A stretch of DNA of 36,876 bases from a virus. A program made the position numbers and the translations under genes. This document shows, piece after piece, positions 10,115-19,700 of the stretch. Location: positions 1 to 36,876 of the IMG/VR virus record IMGVR_UViG_3300021964_000203, one strand, 5' to 3'. Within the stretch, counting starts at the first letter, position 1; each line of letters begins with the position of its first letter. Under the pieces are notes generated by a model. That model was not told the origin of the DNA. It worked only from the letters and a program-made list of their open reading frames with translations, and made no database searches.

Positions 10115-10902
10115 TATATAGCTCCTGGTATAAATTGATCAAATACAGCTACTTCATCGTTCTTACCATGATCAATTGAGTCAACGTATCCACTAATAAA
10201 TTGCCCAGCTACTCTATGCATCCCATATACTAATGGAATAGGAGTTCCAGAATCAATAGTATTTTGAAGTGAACCAAACATATTATTTTGACGAACTTGC
10301 TGATCAACAGAACTGAGAGATTCTGGTTTTTGAGTAAATAACGAAGTAACTAACGCAAGTCCAGCATTAAGTGCTAGAGTTGAAGCAGAAATACCTAATC
10401 CAGCACTAGTAGCAGTAGCAGCAGCAGCAGAAGTTGGTGCAAGAGTAGTACTCATAGCTATCGTTCTTCCTGCTTCTGCACCAACAGTCGCTCCTGTAGC
10501 TCCAGAAGCTGCAACAGCAGATGAGCCAGCAGTGGGAGCAAAAGCACTTGCTATATAAGGAAAAGCAAAATAAGCTGCCGTAGCAATAGCAGCTACTTTT
10601 ACCAAATTACCTAAACGTTTACCACCTCCTCCAGTTATTGAAGGAACTAAATAAAATTCATCATCTTTTTTAATTTTTTTAATTAATAAACTATCATCAG
10701 TAATCAGGTTTAAGTTTTTATCTAATATAACATAACCATCTTCTACCTCTTCTAAATATATTTTTTTCGCATATTCAGCAAATCTTGGATGCATAGAACC
10801 AAGATATCTAGGTAAGTCATCATAACGTGATAAATCAGCACGTAACTCTCGTTGTGAGAACAAGTGAGAAAATGATGAATGTATATTTATCTTAGTTAAC
10901 AA
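10114..10902 (-). CDS. Tail tip assembly protein, gpI-like
   Basis: The protein fits lambda gpI in layout. An N-terminal ubiquitin-like segment (KINIHSSFSHLFSQREL and onward) is followed by a glycine hinge (SITGGGGKRLG). Next come long hydrophobic Ala/Gly stretches, and then NNMFGSLQNTIDSGTPIPLVYG, which matches the end of the gpI family. The longest frame opens at 10986, but its first 28 residues lie inside the JAMM gene and do not look like gpI. I prefer TTG at 10902, with GAGGA about nine bases upstream, which gives 262 residues and an 11-base overlap. The gene ends in TAATG with gpJ. In lambda, gpI is needed for tail tip assembly with gpJ and gpK. Confidence 0.78.
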   Translation of the reverse strand: MLTKINIHSSFSHLFSQRELRADLSRYDDLPRYLGSMHPRFAEYAKKIYLEEVEDGYVILDKNLNLITDDSLLIKKIKKDDEFYLVPSITGGGGKRLGNLVKVAAIATAAYFAFPYIASAFAPTAGSSAVAASGATGATVGAEAGRTIAMSTTLAPTSAAAATATSAGLGISASTLALNAGLALVTSLFTQKPESLSSVDQQVRQNNMFGSLQNTIDSGTPIPLVYGMHRVAGQFISGYVDSIDHGKNDEVAVFDQFIPGAI

Positions 10903-11263
10903 GGTGTTTTTCCTCAAATCTTTCAAACATAAGAGCGTCAATATTTTTATTGTACCAGTATATATTAAATTTATTATTAAACCCAACTAAAAATTTATAC
11001 TGTTGAAAAGTAGCACTATCTTTATCTTCAGAACTTGGAATGGGATTTTCATCTCCAGGATGTGAATGAAATATGCCCCAAATATTATCATCATATTTAA
11101 CTAAAGCAGCAGGATCTAATATAAAAGTGTGTAAAGGGTGCTCACTAATATTTTCACACGGCACATATGTAAAATCTTTAGTAATGATTCCAACAGCTTC
11201 ACGTGGATAATCTCTTAAAGAGTGATTATTCATATCTTCAGTTAATTTTTTAAATTTTTCCAT
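10892..11263 (-). CDS. JAB/JAMM (MPN) metalloprotease-fold protein, gpK N-domain equivalent
   Basis: This 123-residue protein has a complete JAMM zinc motif: E22, then H66-S-H68-P and PSSED with D80. In lambda, gpK carries a JAMM domain in its N-terminal half and an NlpC/P60 domain in its C-terminal half. Here the JAMM domain is a separate gene placed after two NlpC/P60 genes, so the order is reversed. It overlaps the upstream gene by 22 bases and the gpI-like gene at its 3' end. All motif residues are present, so it may be catalytically active. The substrate is unknown. It is probably a tail-tip assembly or cell-wall-related factor. Confidence 0.88.
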   Translation of the reverse strand: MEKFKKLTEDMNNHSLRDYPREAVGIITKDFTYVPCENISEHPLHTFILDPAALVKYDDNIWGIFHSHPGDENPIPSSEDKDSATFQQYKFLVGFNNKFNIYWYNKNIDALMFERFEEKHLVN

Positions 11264-11685
11264 CTTACTTTCTTTATTGTATATTGTTTAAAATATCTAT
11301 GATAATCATACACATCGCTATTTCTATTAAATAACATTTGTAAAATTTTATTATTTCCTAAATACATTGCAACGTGATTTACAACATTTGTAGAACCTAC
11401 ACACATTAAGATTAAATCAAATTTCTCTAAATCTTCTACCTCAATCCAATCTCCGTTATTAGATAAGTCTAAAATATGCTGATCATGGCTTTTCATATAC
11501 CATTCATCATCAGCTATTTTTAGTAAATCACTAGTAGTATACGGAATTGTTATACCAAGTTCTTGCTTAAAGATATAGGCCATTAAAGTACAACAATCTA
11601 ACCCCTCATCAGGATCTGTGCTAAATAATTTATAGGGAATATTTATATATTTTTCATACCATTGATTCATGGCGATAAAAGGCAT
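11242..11685 (-). CDS. NlpC/P60-family tail tip protein (second copy)
   Basis: This 147-residue protein has the NlpC/P60 cysteine motif GLDCCTLMAYIF (C31 and C32, with C31 aligned to the catalytic Cys). The histidine motif VNHVAMYLG follows, with H104. Where a third catalytic His often stands, the sequence reads KILQMLF, so Q116 probably takes that place; polar replacements are known in the family. The start at 11685 has GAGAGA five bases upstream. An internal ATG at 11670 is possible but has no Shine-Dalgarno. The gene overlaps both neighbours (32 and 22 bases). It corresponds to the lambda gpK C-domain, which acts at the tail tip and may cut peptidoglycan peptides during entry. Confidence 0.85.
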   Translation of the reverse strand: MPFIAMNQWYEKYINIPYKLFSTDPDEGLDCCTLMAYIFKQELGITIPYTTSDLLKIADDEWYMKSHDQHILDLSNNGDWIEVEDLEKFDLILMCVGSTNVVNHVAMYLGNNKILQMLFNRNSDVYDYHRYFKQYTIKKVRWKNLKN

Positions 11686-12043
11686 GCAGTCTCTCTACCC
11701 AATATTGAGATAAAGTTTCAACACGTGAGATACCCCCCTCCTCTATGTGAAGCATTTGTGTCGGTGCTAAAAACAAACCAAAATGTGTTATTAAATTTGA
11801 TTTTATTGATCTAAAAGCTATTACATCATAGTTTTTTGCTTCTGTCAATTTTACTTTTACAGCACACGTTGAAGCCCATTCATCAACATGATTAGTTGTA
11901 AATTGCTTCATCCAATCTCTAGATTTAGGATAGGAAGGTAGGGGAAAGTCAATTGATAGTTCTTTTATATAGAATTTACGAATTAATTCAATACAATCAG
12001 TCTCTCCGTATTCATGTTTAATTCCTAGATATTTCTGTACCAT
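11654..12043 (-). CDS. NlpC/P60-family tail tip protein (first copy)
   Basis: This 129-residue protein has an intact NlpC/P60 triad: C17 in YGETDCIELI, H87 in LITHFGLFL and H99 in MLHIEEGG. The length is that of a single domain. It is translated just before a second, diverged NlpC/P60 gene and after the radical SAM gene, with overlaps of 32 and 19 bases. The family cleaves peptides of cell-wall peptidoglycan. Phage members sit at the tail tip and help local wall penetration or tip assembly. Of the two copies this one has the more canonical active site, so I expect it to be the active enzyme. Confidence 0.85.
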   Translation of the reverse strand: MVQKYLGIKHEYGETDCIELIRKFYIKELSIDFPLPSYPKSRDWMKQFTTNHVDEWASTCAVKVKLTEAKNYDVIAFRSIKSNLITHFGLFLAPTQMLHIEEGGISRVETLSQYWVERLHAFYRHESMV

Positions 12044-13209
12044 TCTGCTAACTCAGGAAAAGTAGTTTCAAAAGATTCGTTTCTATATAAATCAAGTATT
12101 TTATTATATTGCTTAAATTCTTGAGCTAAGTGAGAATCATCATTTGCTTGCATATGTCTAAGAGAATCAAAAATAGTATTTACTTCGTATTTACTAAAAA
12201 TATTTACGTTATCTCTTAAAAACTCTTTATAACTTGAAATTACAACTTTTTTTGTTTCTTGATCTAAAATACTAGATGAAAGATAATTAGGGTGTACTAA
12301 ATTAGTAATATTAAAATCTTTACCTAATTTTTTAATCCATTTAAGCAAATCAAAATTAGATGAAATAGAATAGACACTGCTTACAATGGAAAATGTAGAA
12401 ATATAAGGTAAAAATCTTTTAACATTTGATTCAAATAAGGACCATTCTAATCCTTTTCTGCCGTACTCTGCTCTGAGCTTATACCCTTCAATACTAGGCC
12501 AAAGATCTACTTTTTTAAAATCTTTCCATAAATCTTCTATGTTGTAACTTTTAAAAATTCCGTTATAAGATAAATTAGTATTGTAAGTTAATTCGATATT
12601 TTTACTACAATCGTTTTTAACTAAAAATTCTAGCATCTTATAATGACCTTCTTGAACAAAAGGCTCACCGCCTGCAAAATATATAACTCTAATATACTTC
12701 TTAATTACTTCAATATCATTCCAAAAATTGTTATTATCTGTCCAATAATCAAAATGATTAGGGTCAGTCTCTTTCATGAACCCATGAAACTTTGCTTCTT
12801 TTGACCAAGAAGAAGAAGAGAATGAACCACACATTCTACATTTAAAGTTACACAGGTTTCCGAATCTAAAATCAATATAAATCGGTGGAGTAGTTACAAA
12901 TCCGTCTTTTTCAGTTTCATCATATTTAAAAGAATAATGAGAAAATCTATTATTCATTTTAAGACGATGACTCTGAATACCATTCTTCTCCCAGTCATAA
13001 CAAATTTTACATGCAGAAGGTTGATTTCCCTTAAGCATTTCTACCCTAGTAGATTTCATAAAAGGATGATTAAAAGCCTCTATTGGTGATTGACCTTTTG
13101 CAAAAGTATTACCTTCTTCGTGATAAATTGAAAAACAACAAACACCGTAATGACCTGATAAGTCACCGTATTGATGAATCCATGGAAGTATGCATCTTGA
13201 ATCAGACAC
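12025..13209 (-). CDS. Twitch-domain radical SAM protein embedded in the tail tip operon
   Basis: From GTG at 13209 the protein has 394 residues. The radical SAM cluster motif is C120, C124, C127 (GNLCNFKCRMC), followed by FAGGEP at 178-183. Before it lies an N-terminal cysteine block, C6 (CILPWIH), C24/C25 and C67/C70 (CKIC). This is the arrangement of N-terminal twitch-type radical SAM proteins, in which these residues hold an auxiliary iron-sulfur cluster. A longer frame reaches 13299 but would read through the conserved end of the gpL-like gene. The GTG overlaps the gpL stop in GTGTCTGA. The gene then overlaps the first NlpC/P60 gene by 19 bases. The substrate is unknown; the placement suggests a tail protein. 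Confidence 0.85.
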   Translation of the reverse strand: MSDSRCILPWIHQYGDLSGHYGVCCFSIYHEEGNTFAKGQSPIEAFNHPFMKSTRVEMLKGNQPSACKICYDWEKNGIQSHRLKMNNRFSHYSFKYDETEKDGFVTTPPIYIDFRFGNLCNFKCRMCGSFSSSSWSKEAKFHGFMKETDPNHFDYWTDNNNFWNDIEVIKKYIRVIYFAGGEPFVQEGHYKMLEFLVKNDCSKNIELTYNTNLSYNGIFKSYNIEDLWKDFKKVDLWPSIEGYKLRAEYGRKGLEWSLFESNVKRFLPYISTFSIVSSVYSISSNFDLLKWIKKLGKDFNITNLVHPNYLSSSILDQETKKVVISSYKEFLRDNVNIFSKYEVNTIFDSLRHMQANDDSHLAQEFKQYNKILDLYRNESFETTFPELAEWYRNI

Positions 13210-15130
13210 GAGGAATAGTTCTCCCAGTGGAAGGGAAACCGCCAAAATGTATTTGATTATTACGAAGTGTACAAGAAAGAATTGATTTGCCACAAACATC
13301 GCCTGAAGCGTCAGAAGCTATTTGGTTATTTGCGGCAATAGGATTTGAATTGGCAGATAAGGAGGTCCCAGGAATGGTACCACCTGCTGGACCAGGATAC
13401 TGACACTCAGCACCTTTATAAGTCCATTGACATGTATTTTTATAATATTTGCGTTTTGGAGTTTGAAGTTTAAAATATTGAAGCCATGAAATTAAATTAA
13501 AGGTAGCAACAGAGTCATTTAATTTTTCTAGTTGATCAATTTTAAATCTATCTTCTATGTAAGACTCTGAATCAGCTTCGCTATTAATAATATAAATTGC
13601 TGATCCAAATGAGGTATTTGCATCAAGCTCGTTAGATAAAAATAAAAAAGAATTTCTCTCAATAGATTGAATTGTTGCTTCGGTATCTCCTGTAGAGGAC
13701 TTAACATTATCACCTACTCTGTATGGAAGGGTATTATAAACTTCAATTACATTCGAATTAACTGATTGAACTGAGCTATATTCTGGCCAATAATCTAAAA
13801 AGTTTGCAAATGTTGTTTGTATTTCTACTATTCCTCCTAGTAAATCACGAGAATCTGATTTTTGTTCTGTCCACGTACCTCCTACAGATAAAGTCTCTGT
13901 TCTTGTAAAAGATGCATTTGCTTTTCCATAGGTCGAATCGATAATAGATTGAGAAAAACTAAGTCCATTAGCACGAGCACGAGTTAAAGAATCAAACGCT
14001 TCATCTCCTACTGAACCTACATCAGAGGGATCTGCGTCAACAGTTCGGGGATCAATTCCGTGAACAAATTCACCATTAACTAATGCCACAACAGAGTTAG
14101 AAGAGTTATTACCTGTTATAAAAGGATCTTCAACTAATCTAGTAATAATATTGTCCACGTTAAAAATATCAATAGTAACTTCTTCAATAGCGCCTTCAGA
14201 GCCTTGAGAAATTGTTGATGAATTTACTGGAAACGGTATGAAAGAAGTACCGCCGTAAGAAACATTGTAAAGTATATCTGAAGTTAGATCTCCAACAATC
14301 TCTGCAAACCGAATAGGAAAATCAACAGGCCATGCTCGACCAGCTCCTTGACCTGTAGGATTGCCAGATTTATTTGGTGGATACCACTCACCAGGATAAT
14401 AAATAGAGTATAATCGAACAACAGGATTTTGAGTAAAAGCATTTTTTTCGGCTTTAAATGCACTTTGAGCAATAGAAGATATTGTAGCTGTAGCAGTTGT
14501 AACATTACCAGCATAAACATTACTTAAATAAGTATTAGCAGTTGTTAATAATCCGTCCCCTTCTAATGAAGGAGTAACTAGTTTGCCTCCACTTGTATAA
14601 GCACTGTAACCACTTCCATCAGTGTACCCATATGAAGTACCCGCAGCATTGCTGACAAGAATCTCAGCTAAAGCTACAGTTCTTCTACCAACACCAACCA
14701 CCGATTTACTACCATTAATTTCAGTCATGCCACCAACATCAGAAATAGTTACAGTTGTGGGTGCAGGAATAAGAGTATTCCCAAAAGTAGGATTAGCGTC
14801 AATAGCTGATGAAGGAATGCTATGTGGGTGTCGAGTTGTAATTAATACTCTATTTTGATTATCTGACTGAACCTCTGCGTTTGTTATATCAAAATAGTAA
14901 TTATCAGCTTCTATAACAGTTTGAGTACTAATAGTGTTTGATTGAATATCTTCTGACGAAGAAAACTCTTGTTGAAGGTTATTGAGTTTAACTTTTAGCT
15001 GATTTGTAGAAGTATCAACGTTTGCAATTATACCTGTTGTTCCAGTAGTAACTCCAATAATAGAATTAGTACTTTGGAACCCAGAAGCATCATCAACTGT
15101 TAAAATCACATCATAAGCACGAGCGCTCAT
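13202..15130 (-). CDS. Minor tail protein gpL-like, with four-cysteine iron-sulfur motif
   Basis: The C-terminal 100 residues match lambda gpL. Cysteines at 567 and 576 (CQWTYKGAEC) and at 613 and 620 (CGKSILSC) are followed by NNQIHFGGFPSTG. Lambda gpL is known to carry an iron-sulfur cluster, and these four cysteines are the expected ligands. The protein is 642 residues, much longer than lambda gpL (about 230). The extra N-terminal 400 residues are beta-rich and fibre-like (VTTGTTGIIANVDTSTNQLK and onward). The ATG starts in a TAATG overlap with the gpM-like gene. Its order after gpM and before the gpK functions follows lambda. It should form part of the tip cone. Confidence 0.85.
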   Translation of the reverse strand: MSARAYDVILTVDDASGFQSTNSIIGVTTGTTGIIANVDTSTNQLKVKLNNLQQEFSSSEDIQSNTISTQTVIEADNYYFDITNAEVQSDNQNRVLITTRHPHSIPSSAIDANPTFGNTLIPAPTTVTISDVGGMTEINGSKSVVGVGRRTVALAEILVSNAAGTSYGYTDGSGYSAYTSGGKLVTPSLEGDGLLTTANTYLSNVYAGNVTTATATISSIAQSAFKAEKNAFTQNPVVRLYSIYYPGEWYPPNKSGNPTGQGAGRAWPVDFPIRFAEIVGDLTSDILYNVSYGGTSFIPFPVNSSTISQGSEGAIEEVTIDIFNVDNIITRLVEDPFITGNNSSNSVVALVNGEFVHGIDPRTVDADPSDVGSVGDEAFDSLTRARANGLSFSQSIIDSTYGKANASFTRTETLSVGGTWTEQKSDSRDLLGGIVEIQTTFANFLDYWPEYSSVQSVNSNVIEVYNTLPYRVGDNVKSSTGDTEATIQSIERNSFLFLSNELDANTSFGSAIYIINSEADSESYIEDRFKIDQLEKLNDSVATFNLISWLQYFKLQTPKRKYYKNTCQWTYKGAECQYPGPAGGTIPGTSLSANSNPIAANNQIASDASGDVCGKSILSCTLRNNQIHFGGFPSTGRTIPRV

Positions 15131-16734
15131 TAGTCAAAAACCTCTTGAAGTGTAAACGATACAGTATAATAGTTATCAATTAACCGTGAGCCTGTAGAAT
15201 AGGTTTGTTCAATAGAAAGGGGGCCTGAAAATCTTGTAGTTATTGTACCAGTTTCATTGATGTGTGCCAAGTCAAAACTGAATGATTCAAATTCTCCGCT
15301 TCTAGCATTATAAAAGTTTTCAATCGCAGTTTTTTCAACACCAGTTATTGCTGTATATGAAAGTTGATAGTTTCGCTTAGAGCGACGAGACTTTAAGCGA
15401 CGTTTCTCATAACCTGCCTGTGAAGTAAAAGTCGTAACATCAAATTGACGCTGTGACTCAATTCCGTTGTCAGGTTTACGATCTATCATCGATGTAAAAC
15501 GATCAAGAGTTGAAGTAGGAGAGTCAAAAACTCTTATAGAAAGTGTATCAGTTTGATCGATAGATCCAAGTGGAGCTCCAGATTGAATAGTAAGTGCTGA
15601 AGTATTACCAATTGGTTGAATTGATTCAGAACGGTAGCGAGTTGCATGAGCTAAACGAGCAAAGGACACATTACCAGTTAAAAGTTCAGAACCCCCTACT
15701 GTTGATGAACCAATAGTTACATTACCTCCAGTAGCTGTTTCAGCCTGATAATTAAGATGACCTACATTAACATTATTAACATACAATCTTAGATTTGACA
15801 CGTGAGAATCATAAGATACAGCTACATGATAATTCGAACCTCCATTAGCATTACCACCATAAACTTCATTGATTCCTCCCTCAGTAGTGCTTACAACATA
15901 ACCTATATTAGAATTAGATCCCACAATTCGTAACACGTAGTAATTATCTGCATCATCATATCGAGCAAATAGTGTTTGGTTTGAGGTCATTTGAGTTCCT
16001 GTGTCAGGACGAACCCAAGTGTCAAAAGTAAAAGAACTATCTTGCAAGTTAAAATCGTCTGAAGAAGCAATATCTAATACATCATCTGAACCGTCAAAAG
16101 TAATAAACGTATCTGTTCCATATGTAGTGTAGGTAGCAGCTCCTCCTGTTTTAAGGACTGTGTGAGCAGATTCACTTTCATCAGTTATATTAGATGTGAA
16201 GTTTAATAGTAGTTTTGTTGCTCCATTATCTGCAATATCAATTCCTCTGCTACCTAGAACTGTAGATGGCCATACATAGGCAGTGTCTTGTTGATATACA
16301 CCTGAAACAAATACTTGAAAATCTGATAGAGAAGCTACATTAGTGCCCGCTGGCATTGCAAAAGTAACGGTATTTCCGTTTATAAGATATGTGTTTCCAT
16401 CTACAACATCAGCCGCTGTATTAGAATACTCTTGAGCACGAGCAGAAAAAGTTGATCTTAGTGTACGTAACTTTGATGGAATTGAAACAGTTTGAAGAGT
16501 TAAGTTTGACGCATTTGGAGCTGTTACAAAAGTTACTGTAGCTCCTCCGTTAGATACAGAGTAACCAGTTGTAGCTTGTGTCACACCATCAGCAAAAGCT
16601 ACAATTTCGCCTGAATGATCTGCAGTGCCAGAAAGATTGAATACTGTTTCTGCTCCAGTGTTATTGTAAGTTACTGTAGTAACTACTGGAAAAGCCGTAA
16701 TAGGAGCTGTTGCATTATCTGGATACGTTGCCAT
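15130..16734 (-). CDS. gpM-like distal tail protein with internal LamG domain
   Basis: This 534-residue protein has two short beta modules at the N-terminus (residues 15-85 and 105-155). A LamG/concanavalin-like jelly-roll segment follows at about 165-370, with FTFDTWVRPDTG, YHVAVSYD and LRLYVNNV as typical strands. The C-terminal 120 residues fit gpM/DUF2460-type distal tail proteins (RRSKRNYQLSYTAITG, IENFYNARSGEFESFSF, YYTVSFTLQEVFD). It directly follows the tape measure gene with a TAATG overlap, the standard position of gpM or Dit. The C-domain likely joins the tube to the tip, while the LamG domain is probably displayed outward and may bind glycans. The gpM assignment is by position and partial similarity. 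Confidence 0.75.
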   Translation of the reverse strand: MATYPDNATAPITAFPVVTTVTYNNTGAETVFNLSGTADHSGEIVAFADGVTQATTGYSVSNGGATVTFVTAPNASNLTLQTVSIPSKLRTLRSTFSARAQEYSNTAADVVDGNTYLINGNTVTFAMPAGTNVASLSDFQVFVSGVYQQDTAYVWPSTVLGSRGIDIADNGATKLLLNFTSNITDESESAHTVLKTGGAATYTTYGTDTFITFDGSDDVLDIASSDDFNLQDSSFTFDTWVRPDTGTQMTSNQTLFARYDDADNYYVLRIVGSNSNIGYVVSTTEGGINEVYGGNANGGSNYHVAVSYDSHVSNLRLYVNNVNVGHLNYQAETATGGNVTIGSSTVGGSELLTGNVSFARLAHATRYRSESIQPIGNTSALTIQSGAPLGSIDQTDTLSIRVFDSPTSTLDRFTSMIDRKPDNGIESQRQFDVTTFTSQAGYEKRRLKSRRSKRNYQLSYTAITGVEKTAIENFYNARSGEFESFSFDLAHINETGTITTRFSGPLSIEQTYSTGSRLIDNYYTVSFTLQEVFD

Positions 16735-19700
16735 TATTTACCCTTTCTCAGTGTCTTTTTAATTGAGCCATTGTTTCGTAAATCACGAGTGATAATATCT
16801 AGAATGATCTTATCGCCATTAATTTTTGGAGCCCCAACAGCAACATCTTTAGGAGCTCCTTGATTTGTCATGTTAACAGAAATGCTTGGAGCCTTTCCTG
16901 TAGCATTCATTTGATTTAATGCAGCACCTCCAATAGCTTTTGCAGCTGGACGACGAATTACAAACTCACCAGGCTCTAACAAAGCTGGTACTCTATCGCG
17001 TGAATTAACAGAACCGCCACCAGCCATGCGCATAATTTTGCCTCCTGATGCTTTACCTAGTCCAAGAGCTTGCCCAATAGCATTTTCACCTTCTGCTACA
17101 TCTGATGCAAAGCCAAGAGCACCTGATATCTGTGAAATGGCTTGAGCAGTTTCACCGATCAATCCTGTACCAGCTATTAAGCTTAGTCCTTGTAAAGGAG
17201 TTGTTGGAGCTAATGATTCTATAAACTGTTGAGGAGCACCTTTAAACGCGTTGTTATACGCTTGTTGTAAACCTTGCCCACTCTTTTGATTATTTTGAAC
17301 CTCACTCAAAAGACTTGGAGCTTCTTCAGGACCAAAGTCTCCAGGTGCGCCAATCTCACTAGCTATATTTTGCATAGTTTGGAAAGCAGATATTTGACTA
17401 TCAGTATATCCTTCTGAAATAAGTGATGCAGCTTCTTCTGCCATTTGTTGAGCCTGTTGAGCATCTGCATTTAACTGATTCATTTTGCCTTCAGTGATTT
17501 GAGGAGTATTCATGTAGGTGCTACCACCCAATTTACCGATTATGCTATCGGTTACAGTTGGAGGACCAAAAGGTGTGGTTGAAACTAGTGAACCAAAACC
17601 TGTATCTGTAGCATTAGCAAAGAATCCTTGAGTTACAGAAGTTGGACCTATGCTAGAGCTTGGAGCAAAGGAGGTGATTGACTCTCCTGCTCCTGAAGAA
17701 AATGACCCACCAGGACTTGTGCTTGGTCCTACTCCTGTTGGTCCAATGCCTGTTCCTCCATAACCTATGTCAGCAGGATTGCCAAACCCCAGGCCTCCGC
17801 CAGCTGCTTTACTCTTTACTTTTGAGCCATAAGCATAAGCTATAATACGAGCTATAGGATCGTCTGAAACTCCAGCATTTAATTCTTGCAGTTTGCTCAT
17901 GCCAAGCTTTTTTGCAGCTTCTTTACGAATTACATATTCACCAGGTTCGAGCATAGCCGCGACACGGTCGCGCTTCATAGATCCTCCACCAGCAAGATGT
18001 ACTCGACCACCAGCTGCAAACAATCCGCCAACAAATTCTGCTATCGGAGCAGCAATAGTTTGGCGGAATACAGCTGATTGAATTTCACGAAGCATTGAGC
18101 CAAGCATATCTCTGAAACCTTTAGCTATGTTTTTGAATGTAAGATCGCCCTCAATTAGAGCTGTATTCAATTCCATCAAGCCGTTTTCGACATAGTTCAT
18201 TACAATGCCTTTAGAAGCTGCGTAGGCAGCATCAATACGTCTTTGTTCAGATATTTCATAGGCTGCGCGGTCGCGAGCAATGCGAACAATCTCTTCAGCA
18301 GCTGTGCGTTCAATACCAACTTTTTCAAGTTGTAGTACTAAATTAGCTTCTGTTTGAGCTAATTCTTGGGATAAAAGCTTTTGTTTTGCTTGAGAAGTTA
18401 AATTAGTTGCGTCAAGTTCATCTAAAAGTGAATCTTGACGAGCTTCAAAGATTCTTACAAGAGAAGATTCAACTTCTTCGGTTTTTTGCTTGTTAATATC
18501 GATTAGTATTTTATCAGCTTGAATTTGTGCCTCTGTTGCTTTTCTTGCTTCTTTGGCTGATAGCACTTGAATACTGTAAACTGTAGAACTATCAGTTAAT
18601 AACTGCTGTAAGGCGGCAATATTTGCATCTACGTCAGCTGAAATATCAGATGCTTCAAAGTCAAACCCAACATCTCCGCCTAAAACACTAGCAATTTCAG
18701 CAAGACCTTCTATCAAAGAACCAAAGTTAGAGATAAACCCACTAAACACTGCAGCTTGTTGTTTTACTAACTCTAATTCAGCAATCTGCTGTTTCAAGGC
18801 AAGATCTCGTTGTAGTTTTGCAGCTTCTGCTGACTTTTTAGCAGCTGTTTGAGAAGCGGATGCAGCATTCCTTCTTAACTCTATCAATCCCTCCTCATCA
18901 TTTAGAGCTTGTTGTTCGATCTTCGCTTGTTTTACTCTTGCCTGTTCTTGGGCTCTTAAGATTTCAAGTTCATTTATAATTCTTGCTTCAGCAATTACTC
19001 GTTCTTGTTCAATCATCATCGATCTTTGAGCAATATTTTCACGAGCATTTTGTGCCTCAACTTGTGCAAGAGCTTCTTGACGATCAAAAGCATTGTTAGC
19101 ATTTCTAAATTCTACTTCAGCTACATTAAGTCGAAGCTGAACTAATTCACGTCGAGTAGAAATGCCTCTCATTTCTGCAGTTTGAAGAGCTCCTTGAGCT
19201 CTAGCCAGTGCTTGAGCGTCTCTACCTTCAGCTGCTGCAAATCCTATCTCGATTTGAGTTTTTGCTAAATCTTGACTTAACTTTAACTCTTGCCCTTTTA
19301 ATGAGAGAAGTTCTTTTTGAGTGTTAAGAGTTGCTTCTAAAGCACTGTTTTCTATTTGTCTGAGTGAGATTCCTTGCTCTGTGATATCACGGTTTTGAAG
19401 AATAAAGTCACGCTCTCGCTCTGCTGCATTAATTCTGTTTTTTTGTTGTGCTGTTGTAAGAGCTGTGTTTGCTTTTGTAACCTGTAGATTAGCACGTTGA
19501 ACTTCAATAGTAGATTGAGATATTTTTTTCTGCTTTTCTAGTGACTGATTTAATTTTTCTTGTTCTTGAGTAATTTTAATGATAGAGCCTAAGTAGCCTT
19601 TGATCAAAATGTCTCTAATTTCAAATATCTTTTTCTCATCAGCCTCAAGCTTTTCTCTATCAAAGACTCCACCTCCTCGTATTGATGCTTGTTCAAAATC

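Noticed and set aside
13210-13299. N-terminal extension of the tip-operon radical SAM protein to ATG 13299.
   Set aside because: The extension lies entirely in the conserved end of the gpL-like gene; the GTG at 13209 begins just before the CILPWIH motif and overlaps the stop in the usual way.
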